A stretch of 64,000 bases of DNA from Doryteuthis pealeii (Eukaryota; Mollusca; Cephalopoda; Myopsida; Loliginidae): the NCBI GenBank assembly GCA_023376005.1, contig CM042179.1:23419252-23483251 (forward strand). The letters are read 5' to 3'. Under the pieces are notes generated by a model. The model made no database searches. It worked only from the letters and a program-made list of their open reading frames with translations, and had not been told where the DNA came from. A program made the position numbers and the translations under genes. Positions within the stretch are counted from its first letter, which is position 1. Each line of letters begins with the position of its first letter. This document shows, one piece after another, positions 31,085-41,829 of the stretch.

Positions 31085-31453
31085 AAAAAACGCCCTCCGA
31101 GCGATGTAAAAATAGATTTTTGAAACATATTGCCTGAGGGATGGGAGTAAAAAATTCAATGTCAGCGAGTTTGTACCCTAAGTAAGTAAAATCGTCAAAT
31201 TCATTAAAGGATTAAAAATAAAACAATTTGAAATGTAAACTTTAAATATGTATTAAAATAAAACAAACTATATATAGATATATAATACCAGTCATGTATT
31301 TATTAAAACTTGTTTTAAAAAACAATGAGGACTGTTTAATGTTGCATGTTCAAATTTTGAGTGTATTTATTCTATGTTATGACGATTTTGGGTAATGTGA
31401 CATAAGCAGTGACGTAATTTTTGTTACAGACAAAAACTGGAAGTGAATCTCCA

Positions 31454-31465
<12 letters not shown>
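31085..31465. repeat. Repeat S, second copy
   Basis: Direct counterpart of 28765-29160, ending at the TA tract at 31462. Confidence 0.85.
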
Positions 31466-31495
<30 letters not shown>

Positions 31496-31583
31496 AGAGA
31501 GAGAGAGAGATAATTTAGATAAAACAAACGGTTAGAATTACACACATTTTAGTTTTAAATAGCTACTATATTCCAGCTACTTA

Positions 31584-31623
<40 letters not shown>

Positions 31624-31634
31624 ATACCCATTTT

Positions 31635-31685
<51 letters not shown>

Positions 31686-31707
31686 CATTTTATACATATA
31701 TATATAT

Positions 31708-31740
<33 letters not shown>

Positions 31741-31741
31741 C
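31462..31741. repeat. (TA)n and (GA)n microsatellite cluster
   Basis: TA tracts at 31462-31493, 31587-31618 and 31640-31741 and a GA run at 31494-31510. CCCATTTTATACATA occurs twice. Confidence 0.95.
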
Positions 31742-31742
31742 A

Positions 31743-31997
31743 GGGCCGGGTTAGCTCAGTCGGTAGAGCGTTCGGCTAGAAACCACAAGGGTCCTAGTTC
31801 AATACCGGTCCTCGCCAACTCAGTGTATGAGTAGCACAGGGATCTGTGCAGTAAAGTAAGGAGCTGATGGTAGGTGTGGCACTCCACCTCAGACGCAAAA
31901 AACAATCTCCTTTGTCTTAGCGCTATTGAAAAGGGGATAGGCTCCCTCGCTGACTGGCTGATACTGACTTTAGGCCGCCCTGACGACTTTACTTTTT
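31743..31997 (+). repeat. SINE-B, full length, in a TA tract
   Basis: GGGCCGGGTTAGCTCAGTCG to GACGACTTTACTTTTTTTTA; TA tracts on both sides. Confidence 0.93.
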
Positions 31998-32021
31998 TTT
32001 ACTTATATATATATTTGGAGG

Positions 32022-32120
32022 ATATGTGCTTAATTGAAGTCGTACCTAATTTTGAAAATTAATTAGTTAATAATTAATGAATTTTAGGCGGGCATATATG
32101 TTCAAATGTAAGGCTAAACG
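32022..32120. repeat. Repeat Q
   Basis: TTAATTGAAGTCGTACCTAA and TAGGCGGGCATA, then AAATGTAAGGCTAAAC; repeated at 54120-54222. Confidence 0.8.
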
Positions 32121-32182
32121 AATCGAGAAAATGTCTGCTTAAAGCCATATAAAAATAAACACATTTGTTTGTTTACTTAACC

Positions 32183-32206
32183 TCATATATATATATATAT
32201 ATTATA

Positions 32207-32237
<31 letters not shown>

Positions 32238-32330
32238 TAAGATTTTTTTAGAACAGAAAATTGATCTTTGGGAAAAAAGTGCTTGATCTATCACTAAAAA
32301 AAACCTTAAAAGTTGAATTAAAAAGATGCT
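32183..32330. repeat. (TA)n plus repeat R
   Basis: After the TA tract (32183-32237), ATATTAAGATTTTTTTAGAA and CAGAAAATTGATCTT, then GTGCTTGAT, recur at 34842-34935 after another TA tract. Confidence 0.8.
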
Positions 32331-33285
32331 ATTAGCAAGGCCAATATGTACTACCCCCAGACTGGGTGCGGGGCAAGCTTTCTTGGGGGAGGGGGGGGCA
32401 GAGAAATACAAGTCTCATATATTTTCTATGAATCCTACTGAAAATTGACAGGTAGTAGAGTGGGCTTCCATATCATAGATTGGCGGGTGGGGCAGGGCAT
32501 GAGATCCTAGCACCAGCTATGGCTATTAGTGAATCATGATGTTATAAACTTAAATGATTGTTATACCAGACTGAGATGAGTGGGTTTACTTTACATTTGC
32601 CTAACTCTGATGATTTAGTATCTGCGACCTTTGACCTAGTTTGCCAAAACCATCAGCACCTCAGAACCTAGCACTTCAAATGAAAAGTGCACTGGTCAAG
32701 AATAGAAAGAAACGTGGGTTAGTTGTATACAACATTTCCCTCCTGGCCAGCCTGCTGTATACAATTTGCCATCTGGAAAACAAATTGAGAACAAGTGTTG
32801 ATTACAAAATTGTAACTTTGAATCCAATTTTAATTATGAAATGAAGGAAACCACACCTGAATAAGTCCAAAGATATGTTTGGACCAGGTCCAAAGATATG
32901 TTTGGACCAGGTCATAGTAATGTCAAACAACAAAATCTGACATATTTATATCATGTAGTTTTTTTTGGGTTTTTTTAAGTATATAATGGGCATCTTTTTC
33001 AACTAGAGAGAAAGGGGAGTGATCTTTATTCTTTTTTCTTTTTTTCTATTATCTGGTGTTTATAAGAACTTTGATAGATAGAACACAGCCTTTATTTATT
33101 TTAGCCGCTATTTTGGAGGTAGGGAGTTTGACTTAAATGCTGAAAGATGATTGGTTTTGTTTTTTGTTGGGGGGGGGGCTCTTGTGTAGAATTAGATAAA
33201 TTCTTCTTCACATTCTAAAACACAAGTAAAAGTATAAGATTCACAAAAAAGTTTCAAGCTCCTTTTTTATTTTTTTTTCATTACC
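32331..33285. other. No gene recognised
   Basis: Slightly GC-richer pieces (32340-32520), a 20-bp tandem duplication (AAAGATATGTTTGGACCAGG at 32869 and 32889), and a G-run at 33170. The 67-codon frame at 32641 has no recognisable homology. Confidence 0.5.
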
Positions 33286-33289
33286 ATTA

Positions 33290-33535
33290 CTCCCACCCCT
33301 TCATCACCATTGCTCCCTGGTCCACTCTGACCCGGAGTGGTAGTACCTGTTAGGGTCCCATCTATGGGTTAAATAGAAAACATGAATTTATAAACAAAAT
33401 TGTATTATCCATTAAAAATGAAATTATTTCAAAACTTTGTTAGCATTAAACATTTATTTTTTACCAATAGAAGTATTCGACATAAAATAACCCAAGGGGT
33501 TGACATACCGTAAAACCCAACCAACCAAACCAACC
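33290..33535 (+). repeat. Repeat C, 3' half
   Basis: CCCCTTCATCACCATTGCTC to ACCAACCAAACCAACCC, with about 30 extra bases before the tail. Confidence 0.85.
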
Positions 33536-33539
33536 CACC

Positions 33540-33930
33540 ATTACTCTGTTATGGAGTGGTAGTATCTATTATGCCCCATCTATATGTCAAATAGATCTGT
33601 TTAAAAATTAGTAGCATCCCATAGGAATATTTTAAACCATATAACTGTGTATAAATTATAGTCACTTGAAGCTGTAATTGTTTACAATAGATTATTAATA
33701 TTAGTTACTTGAAACAATATATTTGCTTGAAATACTTGAAACTACATAATTGTGTACAAATTGTTTGTAGTAGATGGGAATAATTGAAACCTTATAAATG
33801 TGGGCAATTAATAATGGTTGCTTAATGTTATATACCAACTGCATAAATCCACAAAGGTTCCTTACGTATAATTGTCCACACAAGACCTCTGTCTTTTGTT
33901 AGTCTTTCCACGCTTTCACTTCCCTGTGTA
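33540..33930. other. No gene recognised
   Basis: AT-rich; several loose ACTTGAAAC/ATAATTGTGTACAA repeats near 33650-33850. Confidence 0.45.
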
Positions 33931-33934
33931 CTGC

Positions 33935-34470
33935 CCTGTCGGCTCAGGTGTTAGACTGCACCTCTGCAGAGGGTAAGACTCCCCCAATAGCGTCACCTGT
34001 TGGCCATATGTGGCGACCTGTGATGCTTAAGGATAGAAGCCAGGTGGTTGAGCAGTCCATGACATACAATATTCCACTTTGGTCCTTACTTAGGCTAGAC
34101 GGGTGGTTGGAGAGGCCCCCCTGCGATCAATCGGCTGGTCATGTCAAGCCTTACCACATATATGGTTGCCCCAGCCCTATTGCCCTTATGGCAAGTCCCA
34201 ACCCTTTTTATCATATTGTTACTAGAAGGTGGTGACTGAGGGTCTTCATGTCCTGAGAATGACATTAAAATCTATGTGGAGCACCCCTTCATCACCTGTG
34301 CTCCTTGGTCCACTCTGACCTGGAGTGGTAGTACCTGTTAGGATCCAATTTCTGGGTTAAATAGAAAATTGATTATCCATTAAGTATGAATGTATTTCAA
34401 AACTTTGTCGGCATTAAATGACCCACTGAGGTTAAGATGCCATAAAACAAACCAAACCAAACCAAACTTC
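33935..34470 (+). repeat. Repeat C, longest copy
   Basis: The 5' part GTCGGCTCAGGTGTTAGACT and TGCACCTCTGCAGAGGGTAA, the middle GATCAATCGGCTGGTCATGT, then the shared 3' half and a CAAACCAAACC tail. Shows the family is at least about 540 bp. The 5' part is about 50 percent GC; no clear pol III boxes. Confidence 0.9.
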
Positions 34471-34578
34471 ATTGTGTACATGAATAATAAACTTGATCTA
34501 TTTTGATACATTATTGATACATTCTTAAAATTACAGACTTTAGCATTAAATAACTTCTATATTTCAGCTGCATTATAT

Positions 34579-34585
34579 GTGTGTA

Positions 34586-34640
<55 letters not shown>
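34579..34640. repeat. (TA)n microsatellite
   Basis: Left flank of the hammerhead at 34645. Confidence 0.95.
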
Positions 34641-34641
<1 letters not shown>

Positions 34642-34644
34642 ATC

Positions 34645-34683
34645 CACAGACATGTGTTTCGATGTTTACATCTCATCAGTGTG
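34645..34683 (-). ncRNA. Canonical hammerhead ribozyme motif between TA tracts
   Basis: On the minus strand: CACA (34683-34680), CTGATGA (34679-34673), stem II GATGT (34672-34668) with loop AA and ACATC (34665-34661), GAAA (34660-34657), very short stem III within ACACATGT (34657-34650), cleavage-site C at 34649 (a GUC triplet), and TGTG (34648-34645) closing stem I with CACA. Every conserved core residue of the hammerhead is present. The minimal stem III is typical of Penelope-like element and retrozyme hammerheads, which are reported to act best as dimers. The flanks are almost pure (TA)n. Confidence 0.8.
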
Positions 34684-34685
34684 TG

Positions 34686-34731
<46 letters not shown>

Positions 34732-34748
34732 TGTGAAAAATATACCTA

Positions 34749-34779
<31 letters not shown>

Positions 34780-34800
34780 TATGTCTGTGAAAAATATACC

Positions 34801-34838
<38 letters not shown>

Positions 34839-34841
34839 TAT
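34684..34841. repeat. (TA)n with duplicated spacer
   Basis: TA tracts separated by ATGTCTGTGAAAAATATACC twice (34727 and 34781). ATGTCTGTG equals the cleavage-site side of the neighbouring hammerhead. Confidence 0.9.
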
Positions 34842-34935
34842 TAAGATTTTCTTAGAACAGAAAATTGATCTTGAGAAAAAAAAGTGCTTGATGATCTATC
34901 ATCTAAAAAAAAACCCTTAAAAGTTGAATAAAAAA
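34842..34935. repeat. Repeat R, second copy
   Basis: Matches 32238-32330. Its continuation AAGTTTGCAAATGCAA recurs at 38136. Confidence 0.8.
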
Positions 34936-35202
34936 GTTTGCAAATGCAACCAAGTTTCATATAGTTATAATCAAGCACCCAATATATATATATATGTATA
35001 TGTATATGTATAAACTTTTCTGTGGCATGAAACCAGATACCTTAATACATACTGTCATTTTATATATAAATATGACTGTTTTCTGTGGCGTGAAACATGA
35101 TGTTCTTACTTAATATAAATGTGAAACTTCAACATGATTAATCATTTAAACAGATTTATCTAATACAATTTTAATGCTTTGAGCTGAGCCTCACTTCCCT
35201 AT

Positions 35203-35317
35203 GTAGAAATGAATAATAAAATTGATCCTTTCTGGTATATTATTCACTTGCATTACACTCTTAAAATTACATACATGTTAGCCTTAAATAACTACCAAAT
35301 TGACGGGAGAGTCCATC

Positions 35318-35374
<57 letters not shown>

Positions 35375-35412
35375 TTTATATTGTCATATTCATTTCCATA
35401 TTTTATACCATC
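35203..35412. repeat. (TA)n-centred composite repeat
   Basis: GAATAATAAAATTGATC and TTCTTAAAATTACA-like lead-in as at 34483-34575, then (TA)n, then CCTTTTTTATATTGTCATAT and TTTCCATATTTTATACCA, which recurs at 37931-37973. Confidence 0.8.
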
Positions 35413-35519
35413 TATTATTATACTAAAGCTGAGTTTATCAACCTTCTCCAGCTAAAGGATTTTTTTCTATTTATGTTATGGACACAATATTTATACTTAG
35501 ATATTCCTTGGTGTTAGCA

Positions 35520-36100
35520 CTACAAAGTTTATAAAAAAAATTCAGTTTAATTGGCTTTAATTAGGCGTAATTAGCAATTAAGTCAACGACCGACCAATCC
35601 CTGTTTCACAGACTAGCTGTCTCTCTTCCCATCTCACTTTCAGTTAAGTTAACTCTCCTCCCACTTTCTATTTGTCAGTTAAGTAGAGGGGAAAAAAGAG
35701 TAAAAAATCCAGCAGCCAGGGAGATCACCTCACACACACACATTAAACCCCTGTAGATTCGCCCACTTCCCTTTCTCCAGGCGAATCTTATTCAAATGAG
35801 CAAATGTTTTGTTTTGTTTTAATATAAATCAAAAGTATCTTTTTACGGCATGATTTCAATTTTAGTTGAGCGTGAATTTTACGAAATTGAAATCATGCTT
35901 TAAAATAGATTTTTTTTAATTACTTTAATTATTAATTCATAGAGTATTAAACTTACTTTAAAAAATATTTCATGTTGGGTAAAAAAAATAGTTATATATT
36001 TAAATATTATGGAATTCAAATGAGCAAACATTGACTACTCCCACTGTTTAAGTTTTCTTTGGGCTTAAAAAATTGTTTTAGTTAAAACTAAAACAAACTA
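35520..36100. other. No gene recognised
   Basis: A pyrimidine-rich stretch (35610-35660) and an inverted pair around 35847-35905 (GCATGATTTCAATTT and GAAATTGAAATCATGC). Confidence 0.5.
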
Positions 36101-36103
36101 GAC

Positions 36104-36680
36104 TGACTTCTTATTTAGGTCGGTAAAATTAAAACGGAAAGTTTTTTGCTGGTACCAAATGACAGTTTAACTGCAGTCTATGAATTAACATTTTGCGAAT
36201 TTGGTTACGGTATTAGGGGATTAAGGTTGTTTTTAATTACGTATTGTTTAAAAAAATAAACAACAAAAAACACAAATTACTATACATTTAATGTTGAAAA
36301 ATATTTTCTAAACTAAGTTTAATTGAAATTATACATTGCTATATTAACACAAACAACTGTCTCAATAATAGATTCAATAATTAATTTCAATGGTTAATTA
36401 AATGTATAGTAATTTGGGTTTTTTGTTGTTTATTTTTTAAAGCAATACGTAATTTAAAAACAACCTTAAGCCCCTAAAACCGTAACCCAATTCGCAAAAT
36501 GTTAATTCATAGAATGTAGGACTGACTTCTGACTTAGGTTGGAAAATTAAAACGGAAAATTTTTTGCTGGTACCCAATGACAGTTTAACTACAGTCTATG
36601 AATTAACATTTTGCGAATTGGGTTACGGTTTTAAGGGATTAAGGTTGTTTTTAATTACGTATGGCTTTAAAAAAAATAAA
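36104..36680. mobile_element. Fold-back element with a duplicated left end
   Basis: TCTATGAATTAACATTTTGC (36176) is mirrored at the right by GCAAAATGTTAATTCATAGA (ending 36513), with arms of about 110 bp (GTTACGG/CCGTAAC and AACCTTAAGC-type blocks). The left arm and 72 bp before it (ACTGACTTCT, AAAACGGAAA, TTTTTTGCTGGTACC) appear again in direct orientation at 36530-36675. Confidence 0.85.
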
Positions 36681-36790
36681 CTCTGTCTTTAGTCTTTTTA
36701 TTTATGCAGAAAATAGTATCAATCAAATATATACCACTCCGATATTACAGTCTGAATAATACAAATAATTTTAATCTTTGCGGAGTTCCG

Positions 36791-36826
36791 TCAAGGCCTC
36801 TTGCCTCGAAACATGCTTGCCGGTGA
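36791..36826 (+). ncRNA. Decayed hammerhead-like motif
   Basis: GTCAA, then GGCCTCTTGCC (stem-loop) and TCGAAACATGC. GAAAC is kept, the CUGANGA side is not. Confidence 0.25.
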
Positions 36827-36907
36827 CTGCGGTAAAAACAAAAAAACAAAAGAAAAACACCAGCTACGATTGAAGTCCGTAGCGGAAGCGGCATGAAAAA
36901 CAAAAAC

Positions 36908-36955
36908 AACTAGGGTTTAGGGTTTAGGATTTGGGGTTGGGTTTAGGTTTAGTTT
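36908..36955 (+). repeat. Interstitial telomere-like TTTAGGG/TTAGGG repeats
   Basis: AGGGTTTAGGGTTTAGGATT and GGGTTGGGTTTAGGTTTAG; a second short patch (TTTAGGGTTAGGGTTGGG) lies at 37067-37085. A mixture of 6- and 7-base units, degenerate. Confidence 0.75.
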
Positions 36956-36982
36956 AATGGAAAATAAATAAATAATTTGGGC

Positions 36983-37030
36983 TCTGTTTTTCTGAGTCAC
37001 CCTGCATACAGGGTGACCCAGAAAAAACAG
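36983..37030. mobile_element. Mariner-like termini head to head
   Basis: CTGTTTTTCTGAGTCACCCT and AGGGTGACCCAGAAAAAACA form a near-perfect palindrome around GCATAC. TACAGGGTGACCC resembles Tc1/mariner ends. No transposase. Confidence 0.6.
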
Positions 37031-37179
37031 AACTTTGTAATAAAACAGTTGATTTAACTAGGGGAGTTTAGGGTTAGGGTTGGGTTTTCAGTGGAAAATG
37101 CCCTAAGTTGGTTCTTTTTTTTTTTTTTTTTTTTTTTTCAAGTGATACCGCTTCGGATGCAGGAAGCCAGGACGAAACT

Positions 37180-37530
37180 CCGCAAAGATTACCATTATTT
37201 GTATTATTCAGACTATTGTCCTCGTCTTCATTGTTATCTGTACAAAGTTTCGGCTGATGTCCCTCCGGCCTTCTTCAGGTATTTCTTGTCGGACTCAGAA
37301 CCCTCTTGTAATTGGGAGCCATCACGGAACTTTGAACCCAACCCTTTATTAGGTCCACGGGGGTATCCTGTTCTCATTCCACTAACCATAGCTGGGTACA
37401 GGTGTTAAGCTGTGTTAATTATTATTTTATGTTACTGCTGTCCTTGACCAGGATTGAACCTGCAGTCTAGAGATAACTGGCATTTAGAACTGTCTTAATC
37501 TAACTCCTTTATCTACTAGGATATGTGTTC
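37180..37530 (+). repeat. Repeat D, long copy
   Basis: Colinear with 24955-25390: CAGACTATTGTCCTCGTCTT, GTTTCGGCTGATG, CTTCTTCAGGTATTTCTTGT, TGTTCTCATTCCACTAACC, AGGATTGAACCTGCAGTC. Confidence 0.88.
37244..37280 (-). ncRNA. Hammerhead-like motif in repeat D
   Basis: Minus strand: CTGAAGA (37278-37272), extra A, GGCC paired with AGCC/GGCT-type partner, GAAA (37251-37248), then CTTTGTAC. Core kept, stem III palindrome lost. Confidence 0.4.
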
Positions 37531-37845
37531 AATTGGACAATCCAGTGTGAATTTTTTCAATTGCAAAAGTTACAATTTATTTTGTAAAAACGGATTTTAA
37601 GTAGTCTCTTGGCAGGCATCTTGATCAAAATTGACGAAAAAAACGTTTTAAATATATCAAAAATAAATTATATGTGTAATATTATTTTGCTTTTTTACTG
37701 ATGCTCATTATGTTACTACTTTTCGACTTAGACAAAAATTTGACCTTAAATAATTAATTTAATAAATTTTAGTTCGTTTTTAAAAATGAAAAGCAGATGA
37801 TATTTTGGCAGATCCTACTCTTTTCCCTAATCATCTGTCTAGTAT

Positions 37846-38251
<406 letters not shown>

Positions 38252-38450
38252 CTCAATGTGTGCCTACATATATATGAAGGTGTATGTATGTTTCTGTATT
38301 TACTAGCAAATTACCTGTTATTTGAATTAAAATAGTCACAAAATCAGTCCCCCCCCCACAGGATAATTATATTTAGTATAATCCATATTTAGCATAATTA
38401 CATATTTATCTTCAAAATGCAACATAAAAATCAAAAGTAATAACAAACAA

Positions 38451-38453
38451 ATA

Positions 38454-38503
<50 letters not shown>
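38451..38503. repeat. (TA)n microsatellite
   Basis: TA run with a phase slip at 38461. Confidence 0.95.
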
Positions 38504-38509
<6 letters not shown>

Positions 38510-38785
38510 CTTTCTTCTATTTGTTGATTCTACTACTTTCTTAGCAGACAGCAGCAACAATCATAATTCCTCCAACTCCTCCTCCTCCCTCTCTATGTCA
38601 ATATTTCAGGATCAATTTTTTTTCCTTAGAAAATACAGTCTTTTAAAAAGGAGAAAGTTTAAGAAATATTCCAATGAAATTTTTCCATGAAATTCGATAA
38701 TTGCTTTTCATGTAAACATTTTACAATTATAGGATTAAATAATTTGAATAAATTTAGTTTTAAGTAATCAATATTTGATTAAAAA

Positions 38786-39040
38786 GCAATCAAGTCTTCT
38801 TTAAATTTGTTAATATTTCTATGTTTATTGCCATCATCCTCACAATATTATCTACATATAGAAAGGATGAAAGTAACTGTAAAAAACATCCTTGTAGCTA
38901 ATGAATATTTGGTTAACAATCAAGTCTCCTTGATTTTGTTAATATTTCCATGTTTATTGCCATCATCCTCACAATATTATCTACATATAGAAAGGATGAA
39001 AGTAACTGTGAAAAACATCCTTGTAGCTAATAAGTAATTT
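38786..39040. repeat. 130-bp tandem duplication
   Basis: CATCATCCTCACAATATTAT then AGAAAGGATGAAAGTAACTG occurs at 38832 and 38962; the units are about 93 percent identical. Confidence 0.92.
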
Positions 39041-39089
39041 TGTTGATATAAATATATAAGTGTATATATTTAGCAAACACCATTAACAG

Positions 39090-39305
39090 GATTCAACACT
39101 AAGTCAATTTTTTAAATGGAATTTAACAGGGTTGAATTCAGAGTTTTTCTTCTCCAACATCAGTTTCTACAGCAAGTTTAAAAAGCCCAGTTTCCTCTAC
39201 TATTTTCCCATAGCTGAGGGGAGAATATTTGAATGCATACCTTTCCCAAGTGTATTAGCCCTATGTGAAATACAAACAGCCTTGCCCAGAATTTGAATTC
39301 AGGTT
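39090..39305 (-). repeat. SINE-A, diverged
   Basis: CAACACTAAGTCAATTTTTT to TTTGAATTCAGGTT; tRNA head missing. Confidence 0.85.
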
Positions 39306-39486
39306 AAACAAAAATCAAATCTTTGCTTTCTCCCCCCTCCCTCTCCCTCCCCCCTCTCTCTCTCATTTGGAAGATGGATAGTTTCCCATGCTGCAGGTCC
39401 CCCATTATCACATCACCAATGTTTTCCAAAGGGCAAGTTGCTGTTCCTTGTTTTCCCATTCCACCACTGGCATGCTGGTAGTGGGT

Positions 39487-39655
39487 TTGAATTCACTTTT
39501 CTTTCTCCTTCTCCTATACTGGTTTTCCTACTGGATCTAAAGATCCCAGTCTACCCTACTACCTAACTATATCTGTGGTGGGGGGAAGATATGGATTCAT
39601 GACTTTCCAAAGGGCATTACTGCAAAGTGATATACAAACAGCCTTGTCCAGTTCG
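39487..39655 (-). repeat. SINE-A, strongly diverged
   Basis: TCTCCTATACTGGTTTTCCT, TCCCAGTCTACCCTACTA and CAAACAGCCTTGTCCAG. Confidence 0.8.
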
Positions 39656-39682
39656 TTAAGTTCGTCTTACTAAGTCAGTTTT

Positions 39683-40083
39683 GTAAGTTGAAAATGGAAG
39701 CGAATCCGACGATATGTTGCAGATGATGATGACGTCAGCATCACTATTCTCTATTGCTGTGGAATGTTTTTGAAACAAAATATATATTTATATATATATA
39801 TATATATTTATATATTCTTTTTTTCGAACACTTCAAAATTCTCCGTATTTTGACTGCTTTAATTTCAAACACCAAACATTTTACTCTGACGAAGGCCGTT
39901 ATTCTTTGTATGCTTAAAGATTTTGTAGTTTTTTATTATTATTATTTTATTTTATATTTAAAATAATAATAAATAGAATACATGTGTACATGAACAAACT
40001 CCTGGCCGAAACATGTGTTAGTAAAATAAATCTATTTTATCCATTCAGCATTTTCTTTCCTTTGTTTATTTTTCCTTTCGACA
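39683..40083 (+). mobile_element. Complete 401-bp E-type hammerhead element
   Basis: TAAGTCAGTTTT stands on both sides (39671-39682 and 40084-40095), a perfect 12-bp target-site duplication. The element begins GTAAGTTGAAAATGG, carries the block GCGAATCCGACGATATG near its left end, an internal short TA tract, a full hammerhead layout at 39878-40027, and ends TTTTTCCTTTCGACA. No ORF. A non-autonomous element; Penelope-like machinery is the inferred mobiliser because hammerheads of this shape are known from those elements. Confidence 0.85.
39878..40027 (+). ncRNA. Hammerhead ribozyme motif with long stem-II loop
   Basis: Stem I ATTTTACT (39878-39885) pairs perfectly with AGTAAAAT (40020-40027). 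CTGACGA is at 39886-39892, an extra A, then GGCC (39894-39897) pairs with GGCC (40004-40007). GAAA is at 40008-40011, short palindromic stem III ACATGTGT at 40011-40018, H17 = T at 40019. The 106-nt loop between the stem-II strands is unusual and would have to fold away. Confidence 0.65.
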
Positions 40084-40267
40084 TAAGTCAGTTTTCTATG
40101 ATAATAACTATTATGCTATACATGCTTTTAAATATCAAGTAACACCTCAGAATTTTAAGAGTCAACATATGTTGGTATTTATAGTTAAAATTAAACTATA
40201 ATAATGGTGAAAGTTGTGTCATAATAGGTTATTTTTTTTTCTTTTTCTTTTTTTTAAAAATTTTACA

Positions 40268-41826
40268 GTTCTTATTATTGAATGAAAGCTCTTTAATTTC
40301 TGTTGAGGAAGATAGTTTTAAGGTTTTTATTTATAACCGTGTTTGATGGCCTATAAGATCCTCCTTTATTTTAAATGAGATATTTTACATTTTTTTTTTA
40401 TTGAATGAAACTCTTAATTTCTGTTGAGGAAGATAGTTTAAAGGTTTTTATTTATAACCGTGTTTGATGGCCTATAGATCCTCCTATTATTTTAAATGAG
40501 AATATTTTACATTTTTTTTTATTATTGAATGAAATCTTTAATTTCTGTTGAGGAAGATAGTTTAAAGGTTTTTATTTAACCGTGTTGATGGCCTATAAGA
40601 TCCTCCCTATTATTTTAAAAGAGAATATTTTACATTTTGTTTTTATTATTGAATGAAAGCTCTTTAATTTCTGTTGAGGAAGATAATTTTAAGGTTTTTA
40701 TTTATAACCGTGTTTGATGGCCTATAAGATCCTCTATTATTTTAAAAGACAATATTTTATATTTTTTTTATTATTGAATGAAAGCTCTTTAATTTCTGTT
40801 GAGGAAGATAGTTTTAAGGTTTTTAATGAATTATTTTAAACATTCCTCTTTAATTTCTGTTGAGGAAGATAATTTAAGGTTTTTATTTATAACCGTGTTT
40901 GATGGCCTATAAGATCCTATTATTTTAAAAGACATATTTTATATTTTTTTTATTATTGAATGAAAGCTCTTTATTTCTGTTGAGGAAGATAGTTTTAAGG
41001 TTTTTATTCATAACCATGTTTGATGGCCTATAAGATCCTCCTATTATTTTAAAAGAGAATATTTTACATTTTTTTATTATTGAATGAAAGCTCTTTATTT
41101 TCTGTTGAGGAAGATAGTTTTAAGGTTTTTATTTATAACCGTGTTTGATGGCCTATAAGATCCTCCTATTATTTTAAATGAGAATATTTTACATTTTTTT
41201 TTATTATTGAATGAAAGCTCTTTAATTTCTGTTGAGGAAGATAGTTTTAAGGTTTTTATTTATAACCGTGTTTGATGGCCTATAAGATCCTCCTATTATT
41301 TTAAATGAGAATATTTTACATTTTTTTTTTATTATTGAATGAAAGCTCTTTAATTTCTGTTGAGGAAGATAGTTTTAAGGTTTTTATTTATAACCGTGTT
41401 TGATGGCCTATAAGATCTCCCTATTATTTTAAATGAGAATATTTTACATTTTTTTTTATTATTGAATGAAAGCTCTTTAATTTCTGTTGAGGAAGATAGT
41501 TTTAAGGTTTTTATTTATAACCGTGTTTGATGGCCTATAAGATCCTCCCTATTATTTTAAAAGAGAATATTTTACATTTTTTTTATTATTGAATGAAAGC
41601 TCTTTAATTTCTGTTGAGGAAGATAGTTTTAAGGTTTTTATTTATAACCGTGTTTGATGGCCTATAAGATCCTCCCTATTATTTTAAAAGAGAATATTTT
41701 ACATTTTGTTTTATTATTGAATGAAAGCTCTTTAATTTCTGTTGAGGAAGATAGTTTTAAGGTTTTTATTCATAACCATGTTTGATGGCCTATAAGATCT
41801 TCCCTATTATTTTAAAAGAGAATATT
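40268..41826. repeat. Minisatellite of about 125 bp, 13 units
   Basis: TTTCTGTTGAGGAAGATA recurs about 13 times, followed by ATTTATAACCGTGTTTGATG and GCCTATAAGATCCTCC. One unit near 40798-40858 is cut to 60 bp. Unit length differences come mainly from the T-run before TTATTATTGAATGAAA. Confidence 0.97.
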
Positions 41827-41829
41827 GAG

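Larger units (their letters stand above)
36750..37222. mobile_element. Repeat-D-related fold-back
   Basis: GTCTGAATAATACAAATAAT and TCTTTGCGGAG (36752-36786) are reverse-complemented by CTCCGCAAAGAT and ATTATTTGTATTATTCAGAC (37178-37213). GCGGT/ACCGC and TGCTTGCC/GGAAGCC-type matches continue inward. The loop holds telomere-like repeats and a mariner-like palindrome. Confidence 0.75.

Noticed and set aside
36908..37085. A chromosome end
   Set aside because: The telomere-like units are short, degenerate and internal, with ordinary sequence on both sides.
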